DNA of 64,000 bases from assembly GCF_000154985.1 (NCBI RefSeq), contig NZ_DS572693.1, positions 1-64,000 of the forward strand, written 5' to 3'. Positions 45,906 to 54,784 of this stretch are shown in pieces. The position numbers were made by a program, and so were the translations under genes. Numbering within the stretch: position 1 is the stretch's first letter; each line of letters starts with the position of its first letter. Source of the stretch: Streptococcus infantarius subsp. infantarius ATCC BAA-102. GTDB lineage: Bacteria; Bacillota; Bacilli; Lactobacillales; Streptococcaceae. The notes below the pieces were generated by a model. The model searched no databases, was not told the DNA's origin, and was given only the letters and a program-made list of their open reading frames with translations.

Positions 45906-47471
45906 ATGCGTAAAGTTGAATTTCTTGATACCACTCTTCGTGATGGCGAACAAACGCCAGGGGTGAATTTTTCAGTTAAAGAAAAAGTTGCGATTGCTAA
46001 GCAACTTGAAAAATGGGGCATTGCATCAATTGAGGCTGGATTCCCAGCTGCCAGCCCAGATTCTTTTGAAGCTGTTCGCCAAATTGCTGAAGCTATGACA
46101 ACAACAGCGGTGTCAGGATTGGCTCGTTCAGTCAAAGCCGATATCGATGCTTGCTATGAAGCTTTGAAAGATGCTGAATACCCGCAATGTCACGTCTTCA
46201 TCGCGACAAGTCCAATTCACCGTGAATCCAAACTGAAAAAGACAAAAGAAGAGATTCTTGATATTATCAAAGAACATGTAACTTATGCGCGTAGTAAATT
46301 TGATGTGGTAGAATTTTCTCCAGAAGATGCTACTAGAACGGAACTTGATTATCTTCTTCAAGTGGTTCAAACAGCGGTAGATGCTGGCGCAACTTACATT
46401 AATATTCCTGATACTGTTGGGTTTACAACGCCTGAAGAGTTTGGGCATATTTTCAAATACCTTATTGAAAATGTAACATCTGACCGTGAAATTATCTTTA
46501 GTCCGCATTGTCACGATGACCTTGGAATGGCGACAGCTAACACACTTGCTGCCATTAAAAATGGTGCAGGACGTATTGAAGGTACGGTCAATGGTATCGG
46601 TGAACGCGCAGGTAACGTTGCCCTTGAAGAAGTTGCAGTAGCTCTTAATATCCGTGAAGATTACTATCAAGCAACGTCAGATATTGTTCTTAACGAAACG
46701 GTCAATACCTCAGAATTGATTTCTCGCTTCTCAGGTATTCCAATTCCTAAAAATAAAGCAGTTGTTGGTGGAAATGCCTTCTCACACGAATCAGGGATTC
46801 ACCAAGATGGTGTGCTTAAAAATCCACTTACTTATGAAATCATTACACCAGAGCTTGTTGGGGTTAAGCACAACTCACTTCCTCTTGGAAAACTTTCAGG
46901 TCGACATGCTTTTGTTGAAAAATTAAAAGAACTTGAAATTGCGTTTGAAGAGGCTGAAATTAAACCACTCTTTGGTAAATTCAAAAAGTTGGCTGATAAG
47001 AAAACAGAAATTACAGATGCTGATATCCGTGCTTTGGTTGCTGGAACAGAAATCGAAAATCCAGAAGGTTTCCATTTTGGTGATTTGAAATTTACGTCTA
47101 ATCCAGACGAAACGGTTACTGCTGAGGTGACAATGATTAATGCTGAGGACGAAGAAGTCGATGTAACAGCTGATGGTAAAGGCTCAGTTGAGGCTGTTTA
47201 TAATGCCGTTGATAAATTCTTCAACCAAAAAGTTCGTCTACTAAGCTACACAATGGATGCAGTGACAGATGGTATTGATTCTCAAGCGCGCGTATCCGTT
47301 TCAGTCGAAAATGATGATACAGGTACTATTTTTAACGCCTCAGGTATTGATTTTGATGTTCTTAAAGCTGGTGCCATTGCTTATGTGAATGCTAATGCTT
47401 TGGTTCAAAAGGAAAATGCGGGAGAAATTGGCAAAGCTGTTTCATTCCGTGATGTTCCAACAAATGATTAA
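45906..47471 (+). CDS. leuA: 2-isopropylmalate synthase
   Basis: 521 residues, full length with the C-terminal leucine-binding regulatory domain (about 390-515). FLDTTLRDGEQTPGVNF at the start, SPHCHDDLGMATANTLAAI near 200 (metal His pair) and the GNAFSHESGIHQDGVLKN block near 285. Condenses 2-ketoisovalerate with acetyl-CoA; feedback inhibited by leucine in this family. GAAAGAGG site 8 nt upstream. First enzyme gene after the attenuator in leuA-leuB-(DUF1294)-leuC-leuD. Confidence 0.97.
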   Translation: MRKVEFLDTTLRDGEQTPGVNFSVKEKVAIAKQLEKWGIASIEAGFPAASPDSFEAVRQIAEAMTTTAVSGLARSVKADIDACYEALKDAEYPQCHVFIATSPIHRESKLKKTKEEILDIIKEHVTYARSKFDVVEFSPEDATRTELDYLLQVVQTAVDAGATYINIPDTVGFTTPEEFGHIFKYLIENVTSDREIIFSPHCHDDLGMATANTLAAIKNGAGRIEGTVNGIGERAGNVALEEVAVALNIREDYYQATSDIVLNETVNTSELISRFSGIPIPKNKAVVGGNAFSHESGIHQDGVLKNPLTYEIITPELVGVKHNSLPLGKLSGRHAFVEKLKELEIAFEEAEIKPLFGKFKKLADKKTEITDADIRALVAGTEIENPEGFHFGDLKFTSNPDETVTAEVTMINAEDEEVDVTADGKGSVEAVYNAVDKFFNQKVRLLSYTMDAVTDGIDSQARVSVSVENDDTGTIFNASGIDFDVLKAGAIAYVNANALVQKENAGEIGKAVSFRDVPTND

Positions 47472-47520
47472 GAAAGGATAGAGCAAGAAAGTAGCTTGTT
47501 TTCTTGCGAGTGATACAAGG

Positions 47521-48558
47521 ATGAGTAAAAAAATTGTGACATTAGCTGGTGATGGTATCGGACCAGAAATCATGGCAGCTGGTCTTGAAGTTCTTGAAGC
47601 TGTTGCGGATAAGATTGGATTTGATTATGATATTGATGCAAAACCTTTTGGTGGTGCAGGGATTGACGCTTGCGGTCATCCCCTACCAAAAGATACATTG
47701 GATGCTGCCAAAGCTGCGGATGCTATTTTGTTAGCAGCTATTGGTGGACCAAAATACGATAATGCAACAGTTCGACCAGAGCAAGGCTTACTTGCTATTC
47801 GTAAAGAATTGAATCTGTTTGCTAATATCCGTCCTGTTCGTATTTTTGATGCGCTTAAACACTTATCACCATTAAAACCTGAACGCATTGAAGGGGTAGA
47901 TTTTGTGATGGTTCGTGAATTGACTAGTGGAATTTATTTTGGTGAACACAAATTAGAAGATGAAGCTGCGCGTGATATCAATGACTATTCTGCTCAAGAA
48001 ATCCGTCGCATCATTCGAAAAGCTTTTGAATTGGCACAAGTTCGTGGCAAAAAAGTGACTAGCATTGACAAACAAAATGTTTTAGCAACTTCAAAGTTAT
48101 GGCGAAAAGTAGCTGAAGAAGTGGCGCTAGAATTCCCAGATGTGACTTTGGAACACCAATTGGTAGATAGCGCAGCCATGATTATGATTACTAATCCATC
48201 ACGTTTTGATGTTGTGGTAACTGAAAATTTATTTGGTGATATTTTGTCTGATGAATCAAGCGTGCTTCCAGGAACTCTTGGCGTAATGCCTTCGGCTAGC
48301 CATTCAGAAAATGGGCCAAGTCTTTATGAACCAATTCATGGCTCAGCACCAGATATTGCTGGCAAAGGTATTGCAAATCCAGTCAGCATGATTCTGTCTG
48401 TTGCGATGATGCTTCGTGAAAGTTTCGGGGAATTTGCTGGGGCAGAAATGATTGAAGAAGCTGTCGACAAGACCTTTAACCAAGGTATTTTGACACGTGA
48501 TCTAGGTGGTCAGGCAAAAACAGCAGAAATGACAGCAGCCATTATTGCAAATCTATGA
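47521..48558 (+). CDS. leuB: 3-isopropylmalate dehydrogenase
   Basis: 345 residues. AGDGIGPEIMAAGLEVL near 8, VRELTSGIYFGEH near 138 (substrate Arg/Tyr) and NLFGDILSDESSVLPGTLGVMPSAS near 237 (metal Asp and NAD site). Oxidises 3-isopropylmalate. The start context is odd: AAGG abuts the ATG, and the 49-nt gap after leuA holds the hairpin GCAAGAA...TTCTTGC (47483-47507). Overlaps the next ATG by 4 nt (ATGA). Confidence 0.97.
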   Translation: MSKKIVTLAGDGIGPEIMAAGLEVLEAVADKIGFDYDIDAKPFGGAGIDACGHPLPKDTLDAAKAADAILLAAIGGPKYDNATVRPEQGLLAIRKELNLFANIRPVRIFDALKHLSPLKPERIEGVDFVMVRELTSGIYFGEHKLEDEAARDINDYSAQEIRRIIRKAFELAQVRGKKVTSIDKQNVLATSKLWRKVAEEVALEFPDVTLEHQLVDSAAMIMITNPSRFDVVVTENLFGDILSDESSVLPGTLGVMPSASHSENGPSLYEPIHGSAPDIAGKGIANPVSMILSVAMMLRESFGEFAGAEMIEEAVDKTFNQGILTRDLGGQAKTAEMTAAIIANL

Positions 48559-48833
48559 GTTTAAAAGATTATACAGTCCTTGCTTTTATCTTTTGGAATG
48601 TTTTTGTTTTTATCACTTATGGGGTTGATAAACAAAAAGCTAAGTCTGGCCATTGGCGAATTCCTGAAAAGACATTGTTGTGGGAAAGTATCTTGCTTGG
48701 TGGTCTTGGAGCTTTTCTTGGTGGAAAGATATTTCATCACAAAACATTAAAGTGGTATTTTAAAGCATCTTGGTATTTAGGGATTATTATTGATATTGCT
48801 TTTATTTATTGGATTTTAGTCGTGTGGCATTAA
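48555..48833 (+). CDS. DUF1294 small membrane protein inside the leu operon
   Basis: 92 residues. Hydrophobic helix at 8-24, a charged middle [31 protein letters not shown] typical of DUF1294, and a C-terminal helix about 72-90. The ATG overlaps the leuB stop (ATGA), so it is translationally coupled. Function unknown; membrane location predicted. Its place between leuB and leuC means it is co-regulated with leucine synthesis, but that alone does not show a role in it. Confidence 0.85.
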   Translation: MSLKDYTVLAFIFWNVFVFITYGVDKQKAKSGHWRIPEKTLLWESILLGGLGAFLGGKIFHHKTLKWYFKASWYLGIIIDIAFIYWILVVWH

Positions 48834-48871
48834 ATACTAAAAAGATAAGAGTAAAGACAGTGGAGGAAAAT

Positions 48872-50260
48872 ATGAGCGGAAAATCGATTTTTGATAAGCT
48901 TTGGGAACGTCATGTGATTACTGGCGAAGAAGGTGAACCACAGCTTATGTATGTTGATCAGCACTATATTCATGAAGTAACAAGTCCGCAGGCCTTTCAA
49001 GGTCTTAGAGATGCTGATCGTAAAGTGCGTCGTCCAGAGTTAACATTTGGAACAACTGACCATAATGTTCCAACGGTTGACATTTTCAATATTCGTGATT
49101 TGATTTCAAAAAATCAAATTGATACTTTTGCAAGAAACGTTGAAGAATTTGGTATTGACGCAGCAACACATGGAAGCGAACGTCAAGGGATTGTTCATAT
49201 GGTTGGTCCGGAAACAGGACGCAGTCAACCTGGCAAATTTATTGTCTGCGGGGATAGCCATACGGCGACACATGGCGCTTTTGGAGCTATTGCTTTTGGT
49301 ATTGGAACATCAGAAGTGGAGCATGTGTTTGCGACACAATGCATTTGGCAAGTGAAACCTAAAAAAATGAAGGTCGAGTTTGTCGGAAAACCACAAAATG
49401 GGGTTTATTCAAAAGACTTTATTTTGGCTTTGATTGCTAAATACGGTGTTGATGCTGGCGTGGGTTATGCGGTCGAATATTGTGGTGAAGCTATTGATAC
49501 TCTTTCAATGGATGAACGCATGACAATTGCCAATATGTCGATTGAATTTGGTGCTAAAATGGGCTTGATGAACCCAGATCAAAAGACATTTGATTATGTG
49601 AAAGGTCGTGGGGCTGCACCAAAAGGTGATAAATTTGAGCAAGCTGTAGAAGATTGGAAGACATTAGTTTCTGATCCTGATGCAGAGTACGACAAGGTAA
49701 TCACTATCGATGTTTCTGACTTGGCACCTATGGTGACTTGGGGGACAAACCCTGAAATGGGTGTTGAATTTGGTCAACCATTCCCAGAAATCAAAGACAT
49801 GAATGACGAACGTGCCTATCACTACATGGACATGAAACCAGGTGAGAAAGCAGAAGATATTGACCTTGGTTATGTCTTTATCGGTTCTTGTACCAATGCT
49901 CGACTTTCAGACCTTCAATTAGCAGCTAAAATTGTCAAAGGAAAACACATTTCTCCAAATTTGACAGCTATCGTTGTTCCAGGATCTCGACCTGTTAAGA
50001 AAGAAGCAGAGCGCCTTGGACTTGATAAGATTTTCTTGGATGCTGGCTTTGAATGGCGTGAGCCAGGCTGTTCAATGTGTCTTGGAATGAACCCAGACCA
50101 TGTGCCAGAAGGTGTACATTGTGCCTCAACAAGTAACCGTAACTTCGAAGGGCGCCAAGGTTTTGGAGCTCGGACACATCTTTGTAGTCCTGCCATGGCG
50201 GCAGCGGCAGCGATTGCTGGTAAATTTGTAGATGTTCGTCAACTATCAGAAGTAGAATAA
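48872..50260 (+). CDS. leuC: 3-isopropylmalate dehydratase large subunit
   Basis: 462 residues from the ATG at 48872 (GGAGG 5 nt upstream); an in-frame start at 48809 would lie inside the DUF1294 gene. Aconitase fold: [20 protein letters not shown] near 125, [15 protein letters not shown] near 345 and [11 protein letters not shown] near 405 carry the Fe-S ligands. Isomerises 2- to 3-isopropylmalate with LeuD. Confidence 0.97.
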   Translation: MSGKSIFDKLWERHVITGEEGEPQLMYVDQHYIHEVTSPQAFQGLRDADRKVRRPELTFGTTDHNVPTVDIFNIRDLISKNQIDTFARNVEEFGIDAATHGSERQGIVHMVGPETGRSQPGKFIVCGDSHTATHGAFGAIAFGIGTSEVEHVFATQCIWQVKPKKMKVEFVGKPQNGVYSKDFILALIAKYGVDAGVGYAVEYCGEAIDTLSMDERMTIANMSIEFGAKMGLMNPDQKTFDYVKGRGAAPKGDKFEQAVEDWKTLVSDPDAEYDKVITIDVSDLAPMVTWGTNPEMGVEFGQPFPEIKDMNDERAYHYMDMKPGEKAEDIDLGYVFIGSCTNARLSDLQLAAKIVKGKHISPNLTAIVVPGSRPVKKEAERLGLDKIFLDAGFEWREPGCSMCLGMNPDHVPEGVHCASTSNRNFEGRQGFGARTHLCSPAMAAAAAIAGKFVDVRQLSEVE

Positions 50261-50272
50261 AGGAGAGAGACC

Positions 50273-50863
50273 ATGGAAAAATTTACCGTCTATACAGGGA
50301 AGTCTGTCCCTTTGATGAATGATAATATTGACACTGACCAACTGATTCCAAAGCAATTTTTAAAAGCTGTTGATAAAAAAGGTTTCGGAAAAAATCTCCT
50401 TTTTGAATGGCGTTATTTAAATGATAATTACGATGAAAATCCTGATTTTATCTTTAATCAGCCTGAATATCGTGATGCGACGATTTTAATTTCTGGAGAT
50501 AATTTTGGGTCAGGGTCATCACGTGAACATGCTGCCTGGGCGCTTGAAGATTATGGTTTTCGTTGTGTGATTGCGGGTTCGTTTTCAGACATTCATTATA
50601 ATAATGAATTAAAAAATGGCATGCTTCCCATTGTTCAACCATTGGAAGTGCGTCAAAAGTTAGCTGCGCTACCTGCAGGAGAAGAAATTACCATTGATTT
50701 ACCAAATCAAGTCATCAAATCATCAGCTGGCGAATTTCCATTTGAAATCGATAGTGAGTGGAAACGTAAGCTTGTTCTTGGTCTTGATGATATCGGGATT
50801 ACTCTTCAGTATGAAGAATTGATTTCAGCCTACGAAAAAAATCGTCCAAGTTACTGGCAATAA
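50273..50863 (+). CDS. leuD: 3-isopropylmalate dehydratase small subunit
   Basis: 196 residues. [16 protein letters not shown] near 17 and [17 protein letters not shown] near 75 are the swivel-domain signatures; the Ser-rich loop binds substrate carboxylates in the LeuCD complex. AGGAGAG upstream, 12 nt after leuC. Last gene of the leu operon. Confidence 0.97.
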   Translation: MEKFTVYTGKSVPLMNDNIDTDQLIPKQFLKAVDKKGFGKNLLFEWRYLNDNYDENPDFIFNQPEYRDATILISGDNFGSGSSREHAAWALEDYGFRCVIAGSFSDIHYNNELKNGMLPIVQPLEVRQKLAALPAGEEITIDLPNQVIKSSAGEFPFEIDSEWKRKLVLGLDDIGITLQYEELISAYEKNRPSYWQ

Positions 50864-50911
50864 AGTATTAAGCAGTAGGCAACCTAACTAAGCAGTCATT
50901 TTAATATAAAT

Positions 50912-50945
50912 TGAGTTGAGATGCCATTGTCTCAGCTCTTTTTTA
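50912..50945 (+). terminator. Intrinsic terminator of the leu operon
   Basis: GAGTTGAGA-TGCCATTG-TCTCAGCTC then T6. Confidence 0.88.
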
Positions 50946-50979
50946 CATCAAGTTCACCAAAATATCATTTTTTCAAAGT

Positions 50980-51008
50980 ATGACGAAGCAGGCTTTTTTT
51001 GATATAAT
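50980..51008 (+). promoter_or_regulatory. Promoter of the GAF-domain gene, leaderless geometry
   Basis: ATGACG (50980-50985, 4 of 6), 17 nt, TATAAT (51003-51008); the ATG is 7 nt further at 51016. Confidence 0.6.
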
Positions 51009-51015
51009 TAAGCTT

Positions 51016-51513
51016 ATGGAAAATACTAAGAAAATTGAGAATTATGAAATCATGTTAGCGCAAGCAAATGCTTTGTTTGCTAACGAAAAAAGCTTGTTGT
51101 CTAACCTTTCAAATGCAAGTGCGCTCTTGAAGATGACTTTGCCAAATTCTGTTTTTACTGGCTTTTACCTTTTCAATGGTGAAGAGTTACTTCTTGGGCC
51201 ATTCCAAGGTGGGGTATCTTGCGTACATATTAAACTTGGTAAAGGTGTTTGTGGAGAATCAGCAGCTAAACGAGAAACAATGATTGTTGCAGATGTGACA
51301 AAACACGCCAACTACATTGCATGTGATTCTGCTGCCATGAGTGAAATTGTTGTTCCAATGGTTAAAGATGACAAACTTGTTGGTGTTTTAGATTTGGATT
51401 CACGTTTGACAGATGGTTATGATGCTGTTGACCAAGAATATCTTGAAAAATTTGCAGCTATTCTTGTCGAAAAATCATATTGGAATCTAGATATGTTTGG
51501 AGTTGAAAAATAA
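51016..51513 (+). CDS. GAF-domain protein, free methionine-R-sulfoxide reductase type
   Basis: 165 residues from the ATG at 51016; the in-frame ATG at 50980 lies on the -35. The three family cysteines are visible: GGVSCVHIKLGKGVCGESA (two, about 74 and 86) and ANYIACDSAAMSEIVVP (about 108). Family members (MsrC/YtsP) reduce free methionine-R-sulfoxide using thioredoxin. No ribosome site; the mRNA is probably leaderless. The stop overlaps the dnaX ATG by one base, so dnaX translation depends on this transcript. Confidence 0.88.
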   Translation: MENTKKIENYEIMLAQANALFANEKSLLSNLSNASALLKMTLPNSVFTGFYLFNGEELLLGPFQGGVSCVHIKLGKGVCGESAAKRETMIVADVTKHANYIACDSAAMSEIVVPMVKDDKLVGVLDLDSRLTDGYDAVDQEYLEKFAAILVEKSYWNLDMFGVEK

Positions 51514-53201
51514 TGTATCAAGCCCTCTATCGAAAATACCGTAGCCAAACCTTTGATGAAATGGTTGGGCAAACGGTTATTTCAACGACTTTAAAACAAG
51601 CAGTTTCTTCTGGCAAAATCAGCCATGCTTACTTGTTTTCAGGTCCACGAGGAACTGGTAAAACCAGTGCCGCTAAAATTTTTGCAAAGGCTATGAACTG
51701 CCCTCACCAGGTCAATGGTGAACCATGTAATCATTGCGATATTTGTCATGATATTACAAATGGTAGTCTTGAAGATGTCATTGAGATTGACGCGGCGTCT
51801 AATAATGGGGTTGATGAAATTCGTGAAATTCGTGATAAGTCAACCTATGCACCAAGTCGTGCCACTTATAAAGTTTATATCATCGATGAAGTTCACATGC
51901 TTTCAACGGGAGCATTTAATGCGCTTCTAAAAACCTTAGAAGAACCAACAGAAAATGTTGTTTTCATCTTAGCGACTACTGAACTGCATAAAATTCCTGC
52001 GACAATTTTGTCACGTGTTCAACGTTTTGAATTTAAAGCGATTAAGTTAGCAGCTATTCGAGACCATTTGGCTGATATTCTTGGCAAAGAAGGCATTACA
52101 TACGAAGAAGATGCTTTGACCTTGATTGCACGCTGTGCAGAAGGTGGAATGCGTGATGCTTTGTCTATTCTTGACCAAGCGCTAAGTCTTACAAGTGATA
52201 ATCATGTCTCACTTAGCATTGCTGAAGAAATCACAGGCAGCATTTCAATGACGGCTTTGGATGATTTTGTAGCAAATGTTTTAGCCAATCAAACTAGCCA
52301 AGCTCTGACAAATCTTGAAACAATTTTCGATAGTGGTAAGAGCATGAGTCGTTTTGCGACGGATTTATTGAATTATCTTCGTGATTTATTAGTGGCTCAA
52401 AGTGGTGGTGAAAACACCCACACGAGTCAAGTTTTTCAAGAGAATTTGGCTAATGTTCAACAAGACCTTATCTTTGCGATGATTGACTTGGTGACCAAAG
52501 TTTTACCTGAAATCAAAAATGGTGTTCAGCCTAAGATATACGCCGAAATGTTGACCATTCAGTTGTCAGAATCAGGTAAGCAAACCGCTCTAACTCAGGT
52601 TCCAGAAGAATTGTCAGATGAGTTAGCTAGACTACAGTCAGAAATTAAAGGCTTGAAAAATCAACTAGCTAATCTGGATAGCTCTGCGATTTCACCAAAA
52701 TCAAACAAACGTCCAAAAGCAAATTCTAGCTATCGCTACAAGGTTGACCGCGTCAAGATTTTAAACATCATGGAAGAAACGATTGCTGATAGTCAGAAAT
52801 CAAGGGAGTATCTTGAAGCCCTTAAAGGCGCTTGGAATGAAATTTTGGATAGCATTTCAGCTCAAGACCGCGCACTTTTGCTTGGTTCTGAACCAGTTCT
52901 TGCGAATAGCGAGAATGCCATTTTAGCTTTTGATGCAGCCTTTAATGCCGAGCAAGCCATGAAACGAACAGACCTTAATGACATGTTTGGTAATATCATG
53001 AGTAAAGCTGCTGGTTTCTCACCAAATATTTTGGCTGTGCCTAGAAAAGACTTTAACAGCATCCGAACTGAATTTGCTCAAAATCTTAAAAAGAAAAAGC
53101 AAAACTCAGTTGAATCAATTGAAGAAGAAGTCAAAGATGACTCTTTCATTCCAGAAGGCTTTGATTTTCTAGCAGATAAAATTAACAAAGTAGAAGATTA
53201 A
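51513..53201 (+). CDS. dnaX: DNA polymerase III subunits gamma/tau
   Basis: 562 residues. MYQALYRKYRSQTFDEMVGQ start, Walker A SGPRGTGKTSAAK near 44, four zinc cysteines in CPHQ...CNHCDIC near 63-78, Walker B IIDEVHMLS near 127, sensor-1 ILATTE near 157. The tau-like C-terminal part follows from about 370. Clamp-loader motor of the replisome. I do not see a strong slippery heptamer, so a separate gamma product is not indicated. Terminator at 53203-53230. Confidence 0.96.
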   Translation: MYQALYRKYRSQTFDEMVGQTVISTTLKQAVSSGKISHAYLFSGPRGTGKTSAAKIFAKAMNCPHQVNGEPCNHCDICHDITNGSLEDVIEIDAASNNGVDEIREIRDKSTYAPSRATYKVYIIDEVHMLSTGAFNALLKTLEEPTENVVFILATTELHKIPATILSRVQRFEFKAIKLAAIRDHLADILGKEGITYEEDALTLIARCAEGGMRDALSILDQALSLTSDNHVSLSIAEEITGSISMTALDDFVANVLANQTSQALTNLETIFDSGKSMSRFATDLLNYLRDLLVAQSGGENTHTSQVFQENLANVQQDLIFAMIDLVTKVLPEIKNGVQPKIYAEMLTIQLSESGKQTALTQVPEELSDELARLQSEIKGLKNQLANLDSSAISPKSNKRPKANSSYRYKVDRVKILNIMEETIADSQKSREYLEALKGAWNEILDSISAQDRALLLGSEPVLANSENAILAFDAAFNAEQAMKRTDLNDMFGNIMSKAAGFSPNILAVPRKDFNSIRTEFAQNLKKKKQNSVESIEEEVKDDSFIPEGFDFLADKINKVED

Positions 53202-53202
53202 A

Positions 53203-53230
53203 AGGAAGTTTCAATCGAAACTTCCTTTTA
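53203..53230 (+). terminator. Intrinsic terminator after dnaX
   Basis: AAGGAAGTTTC-AATC-GAAACTTCCTTTT. Confidence 0.92.
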
Positions 53231-53273
53231 ACTTGAAATCGTGCCAGCGAAAACTGCTAAAAGCAGCTATCTA

Positions 53274-53282
53274 TGCTATAAT
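53274..53282 (+). promoter_or_regulatory. Extended -10 of the DUF3272 gene, leaderless geometry
   Basis: TGCTATAAT; the hexamer ends 6 nt before the ATG at 53289 and no ribosome site is present. Confidence 0.6.
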
Positions 53283-53288
53283 AAAGAT

Positions 53289-53483
53289 ATGACTATAAAA
53301 CGTTTTATTTTAATGGCACTCATGTGCGCCTTTGAAACCTACTTTTTTAATGAATGTTTATTTAATGGTGATTATTTCTTTGCTTTCTTTTGGGGGTTAT
53401 TTTTGCTACGTGATCTTCAACGTGCCTACACGGTTGATAAGGTCTTGCAGACCCTAACATCAACTACCAAGAAGAAAGACTGA
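53289..53483 (+). CDS. DUF3272 family small membrane protein
   Basis: 64 residues from the ATG at 53289; the longer reading from 53241 runs across the promoter. Two hydrophobic stretches (IKRFILMALMCAFETYFF and YFFAFFWGLFLLRDL) with acidic loop NECLFNGD. Resembles the streptococcal DUF3272 family of unknown function. Leaderless promoter. Its last 20 bases overlap the 3' end of the convergent birA; no terminator separates them. Confidence 0.75.
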   Translation: MTIKRFILMALMCAFETYFFNECLFNGDYFFAFFWGLFLLRDLQRAYTVDKVLQTLTSTTKKKD

Positions 53484-54396
53484 TTTCACCGCTACGAAGC
53501 ATTTTTTCTTGACCGTTGTCAAGTTTGACAATCAGATGCCCTTGATTGGTAATGTCTTGGGCGATTCCTGAGTATAGACAATCATTTTCTGTAAAAGTCA
53601 CTTGTTTATCTAAGACAAGTGATTTTTCTTTGTAAACTTTGATTAAATCTTTTTCTGGAATAGTGAAGAAGAGTTTCCAAATTTCGGTGATGAGTTGGTT
53701 GCGCGTGATACTTGGTTGCCCAGAAAAAAGTGAGCCGGCTTTTTCAGAAATATCAGCTGGAAAGTCTGTGATGTGGAAATTGATGCCAACTCCAATAATA
53801 ACATCGGTAATTAATCCTGTTTCAACAGATGAAAAAGCTTCAGTTAAAATGCCAGCGATTTTTTTACCATTGTAATAGATGTCATTGACCCATTTGATGT
53901 CTGTTTCGATGCCAGTTAGTCGCGAAATGGCTTTAACAACGCTTGAGGCTATCATGAGTGTATAAGGTTTTACTTCTTCAAAAGGAACATTTGGTTTAAG
54001 GTGAAGTGACATATAAATGCCACCTTGTTCTGAGGCAAAAAATTGTCTACCAAATCTTCCTTTAGCTTGCTCTTGACTTGGAGCTAAGTAGAGGTGCGCT
54101 TCTTTATCTTCATCTAAATGATTTTTAGCATCTAATTGAGTTGATTGACTTTTTTCGTTGAGACTAACAGCTATCTTTAAATCTTTAGAAATGATTTCTG
54201 GAAGTAGCAAGTCACCTGAGAGAATTTTATAGCCACGTTTTTTAACAGAATCAATCTGAACGCCTTTTTCTTCTAAAGTCTTGATGGCTTTCCAAATAGC
54301 GGTGCGTGACAGTTCGAATTCATTTGCCAAAGTCTCTCCGCTAATGTAATCATTTTGGTTTTGTAAATAATGATAAATTTTTTCGTAGGTTTTCAT
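53464..54396 (-). CDS. birA: Biotin-protein ligase / biotin operon repressor
   Basis: 310 residues. N-terminal winged helix (about 1-60, LANEFELSRTAIWKAIKTLEEKG) gives DNA binding; the ligase domain has KGRFGRQFFASEQGGIYMS near 115 (biotinyl-AMP loop, in place of GRGRRGR) and KWVNDIYYNGKKIAGIL near 165; a C-terminal SH3-like domain follows. Couples biotin to acetyl-CoA carboxylase and other carriers, and may repress biotin uptake genes. The -10 TATACT is only 6 nt from the ATG with no ribosome site, so the mRNA is probably leaderless. Confidence 0.95.
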   Translation of the reverse strand: MKTYEKIYHYLQNQNDYISGETLANEFELSRTAIWKAIKTLEEKGVQIDSVKKRGYKILSGDLLLPEIISKDLKIAVSLNEKSQSTQLDAKNHLDEDKEAHLYLAPSQEQAKGRFGRQFFASEQGGIYMSLHLKPNVPFEEVKPYTLMIASSVVKAISRLTGIETDIKWVNDIYYNGKKIAGILTEAFSSVETGLITDVIIGVGINFHITDFPADISEKAGSLFSGQPSITRNQLITEIWKLFFTIPEKDLIKVYKEKSLVLDKQVTFTENDCLYSGIAQDITNQGHLIVKLDNGQEKMLRSGEISLSSW

Positions 54397-54402
54397 ATCA
54401 AT

Positions 54403-54408
54403 AGTATA
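54403..54408 (-). promoter_or_regulatory. -10 of birA, leaderless geometry
   Basis: TATACT on the minus strand, 6 nt before the ATG (54396). No extended TG and no clear -35, so weaker than the other cases. Confidence 0.45.
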
Positions 54409-54493
54409 ATATATTTTTTCTAAATATTCTTAATGAAAAATGAATTTGTTATGAAATGGTAAGAATTTTTCTATAGGCAATTTGGGTAAAACG

Positions 54494-54502
54494 TGGTACA
54501 AT
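54494..54502 (+). promoter_or_regulatory. Extended -10 of the metK leader
   Basis: TGGTACAAT; transcript start expected near 54509, two nt before the TAATGAGT arm of the rod-like RNA. Confidence 0.6.
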
Positions 54503-54508
54503 ATTCTA

Positions 54509-54676
54509 GTTAATGAGTCCCGATAAGACAATCTGGCGGTTTAATAGTGTGTTCTTCTTCGTTAGCTCATCTTGATATTCTTCAGTATTATCTGCGATTT
54601 CGCTGACTTGACTAACACGCTATTGACCGCGCCATCTCTTTTTAGATGATTTAGATTGGTACTTTGTAACTCATTA
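54509..54676 (+). ncRNA. Rod-like structured RNA upstream of metK, unidentified
   Basis: TAATGAGT (54511-54518) and ACTCATTA (54669-54676) pair perfectly and enclose CAATCT (54529-54534)/AGATTG (54653-54658) and GCGGTTTAATAGTGTGTT (54536-54553)/AACACGCTATTGACCGC (54614-54630, one bulge, two G-U). Side hairpins CATCT-CTTTTT-AGATG (54633-54648) and GCGA-TT-TCGC near 54593. No open frame. Could be a riboswitch leader, or a stable small RNA of the 6S type; I cannot name it. Confidence 0.6.
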
Positions 54677-54689
54677 GAAATGTCTACTT

Positions 54690-54784
54690 TTAATGTGGAG
54701 GTTTCGAAAGGGAAAAATTCCCGACATTTTAATACCTAGAGGTATTAGAATGAAAAAATGATGATATGGGGGGACATTTTTATG
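54690..54784 (+). ncRNA. SMK-box-like (SAM-III) riboswitch at the metK start
   Basis: TTCCC (54718-54722) can pair with the ribosome site GGGGGGA (54768-54774). Between them CATTTT/AAAATG and TAATACC-TAGA-GGTATTA form the P2/P3-like helices, with GAATG in the junction. Upstream GGGAA (54710-54714) can capture TTCCC instead, freeing the ribosome site. This is the layout of the SMK box on metK of lactic acid bacteria. Confidence 0.62.

Noticed and set aside
51513-53201. dnaX programmed frameshift for gamma
   Set aside because: No A6-type slippery heptamer with a downstream hairpin stands out; the single long frame is sufficient.
54509-54676. T-box for methionine in the metK leader
   Set aside because: There is no TGGNACCGCG-type T-box sequence and no antiterminator/terminator pair of that kind.
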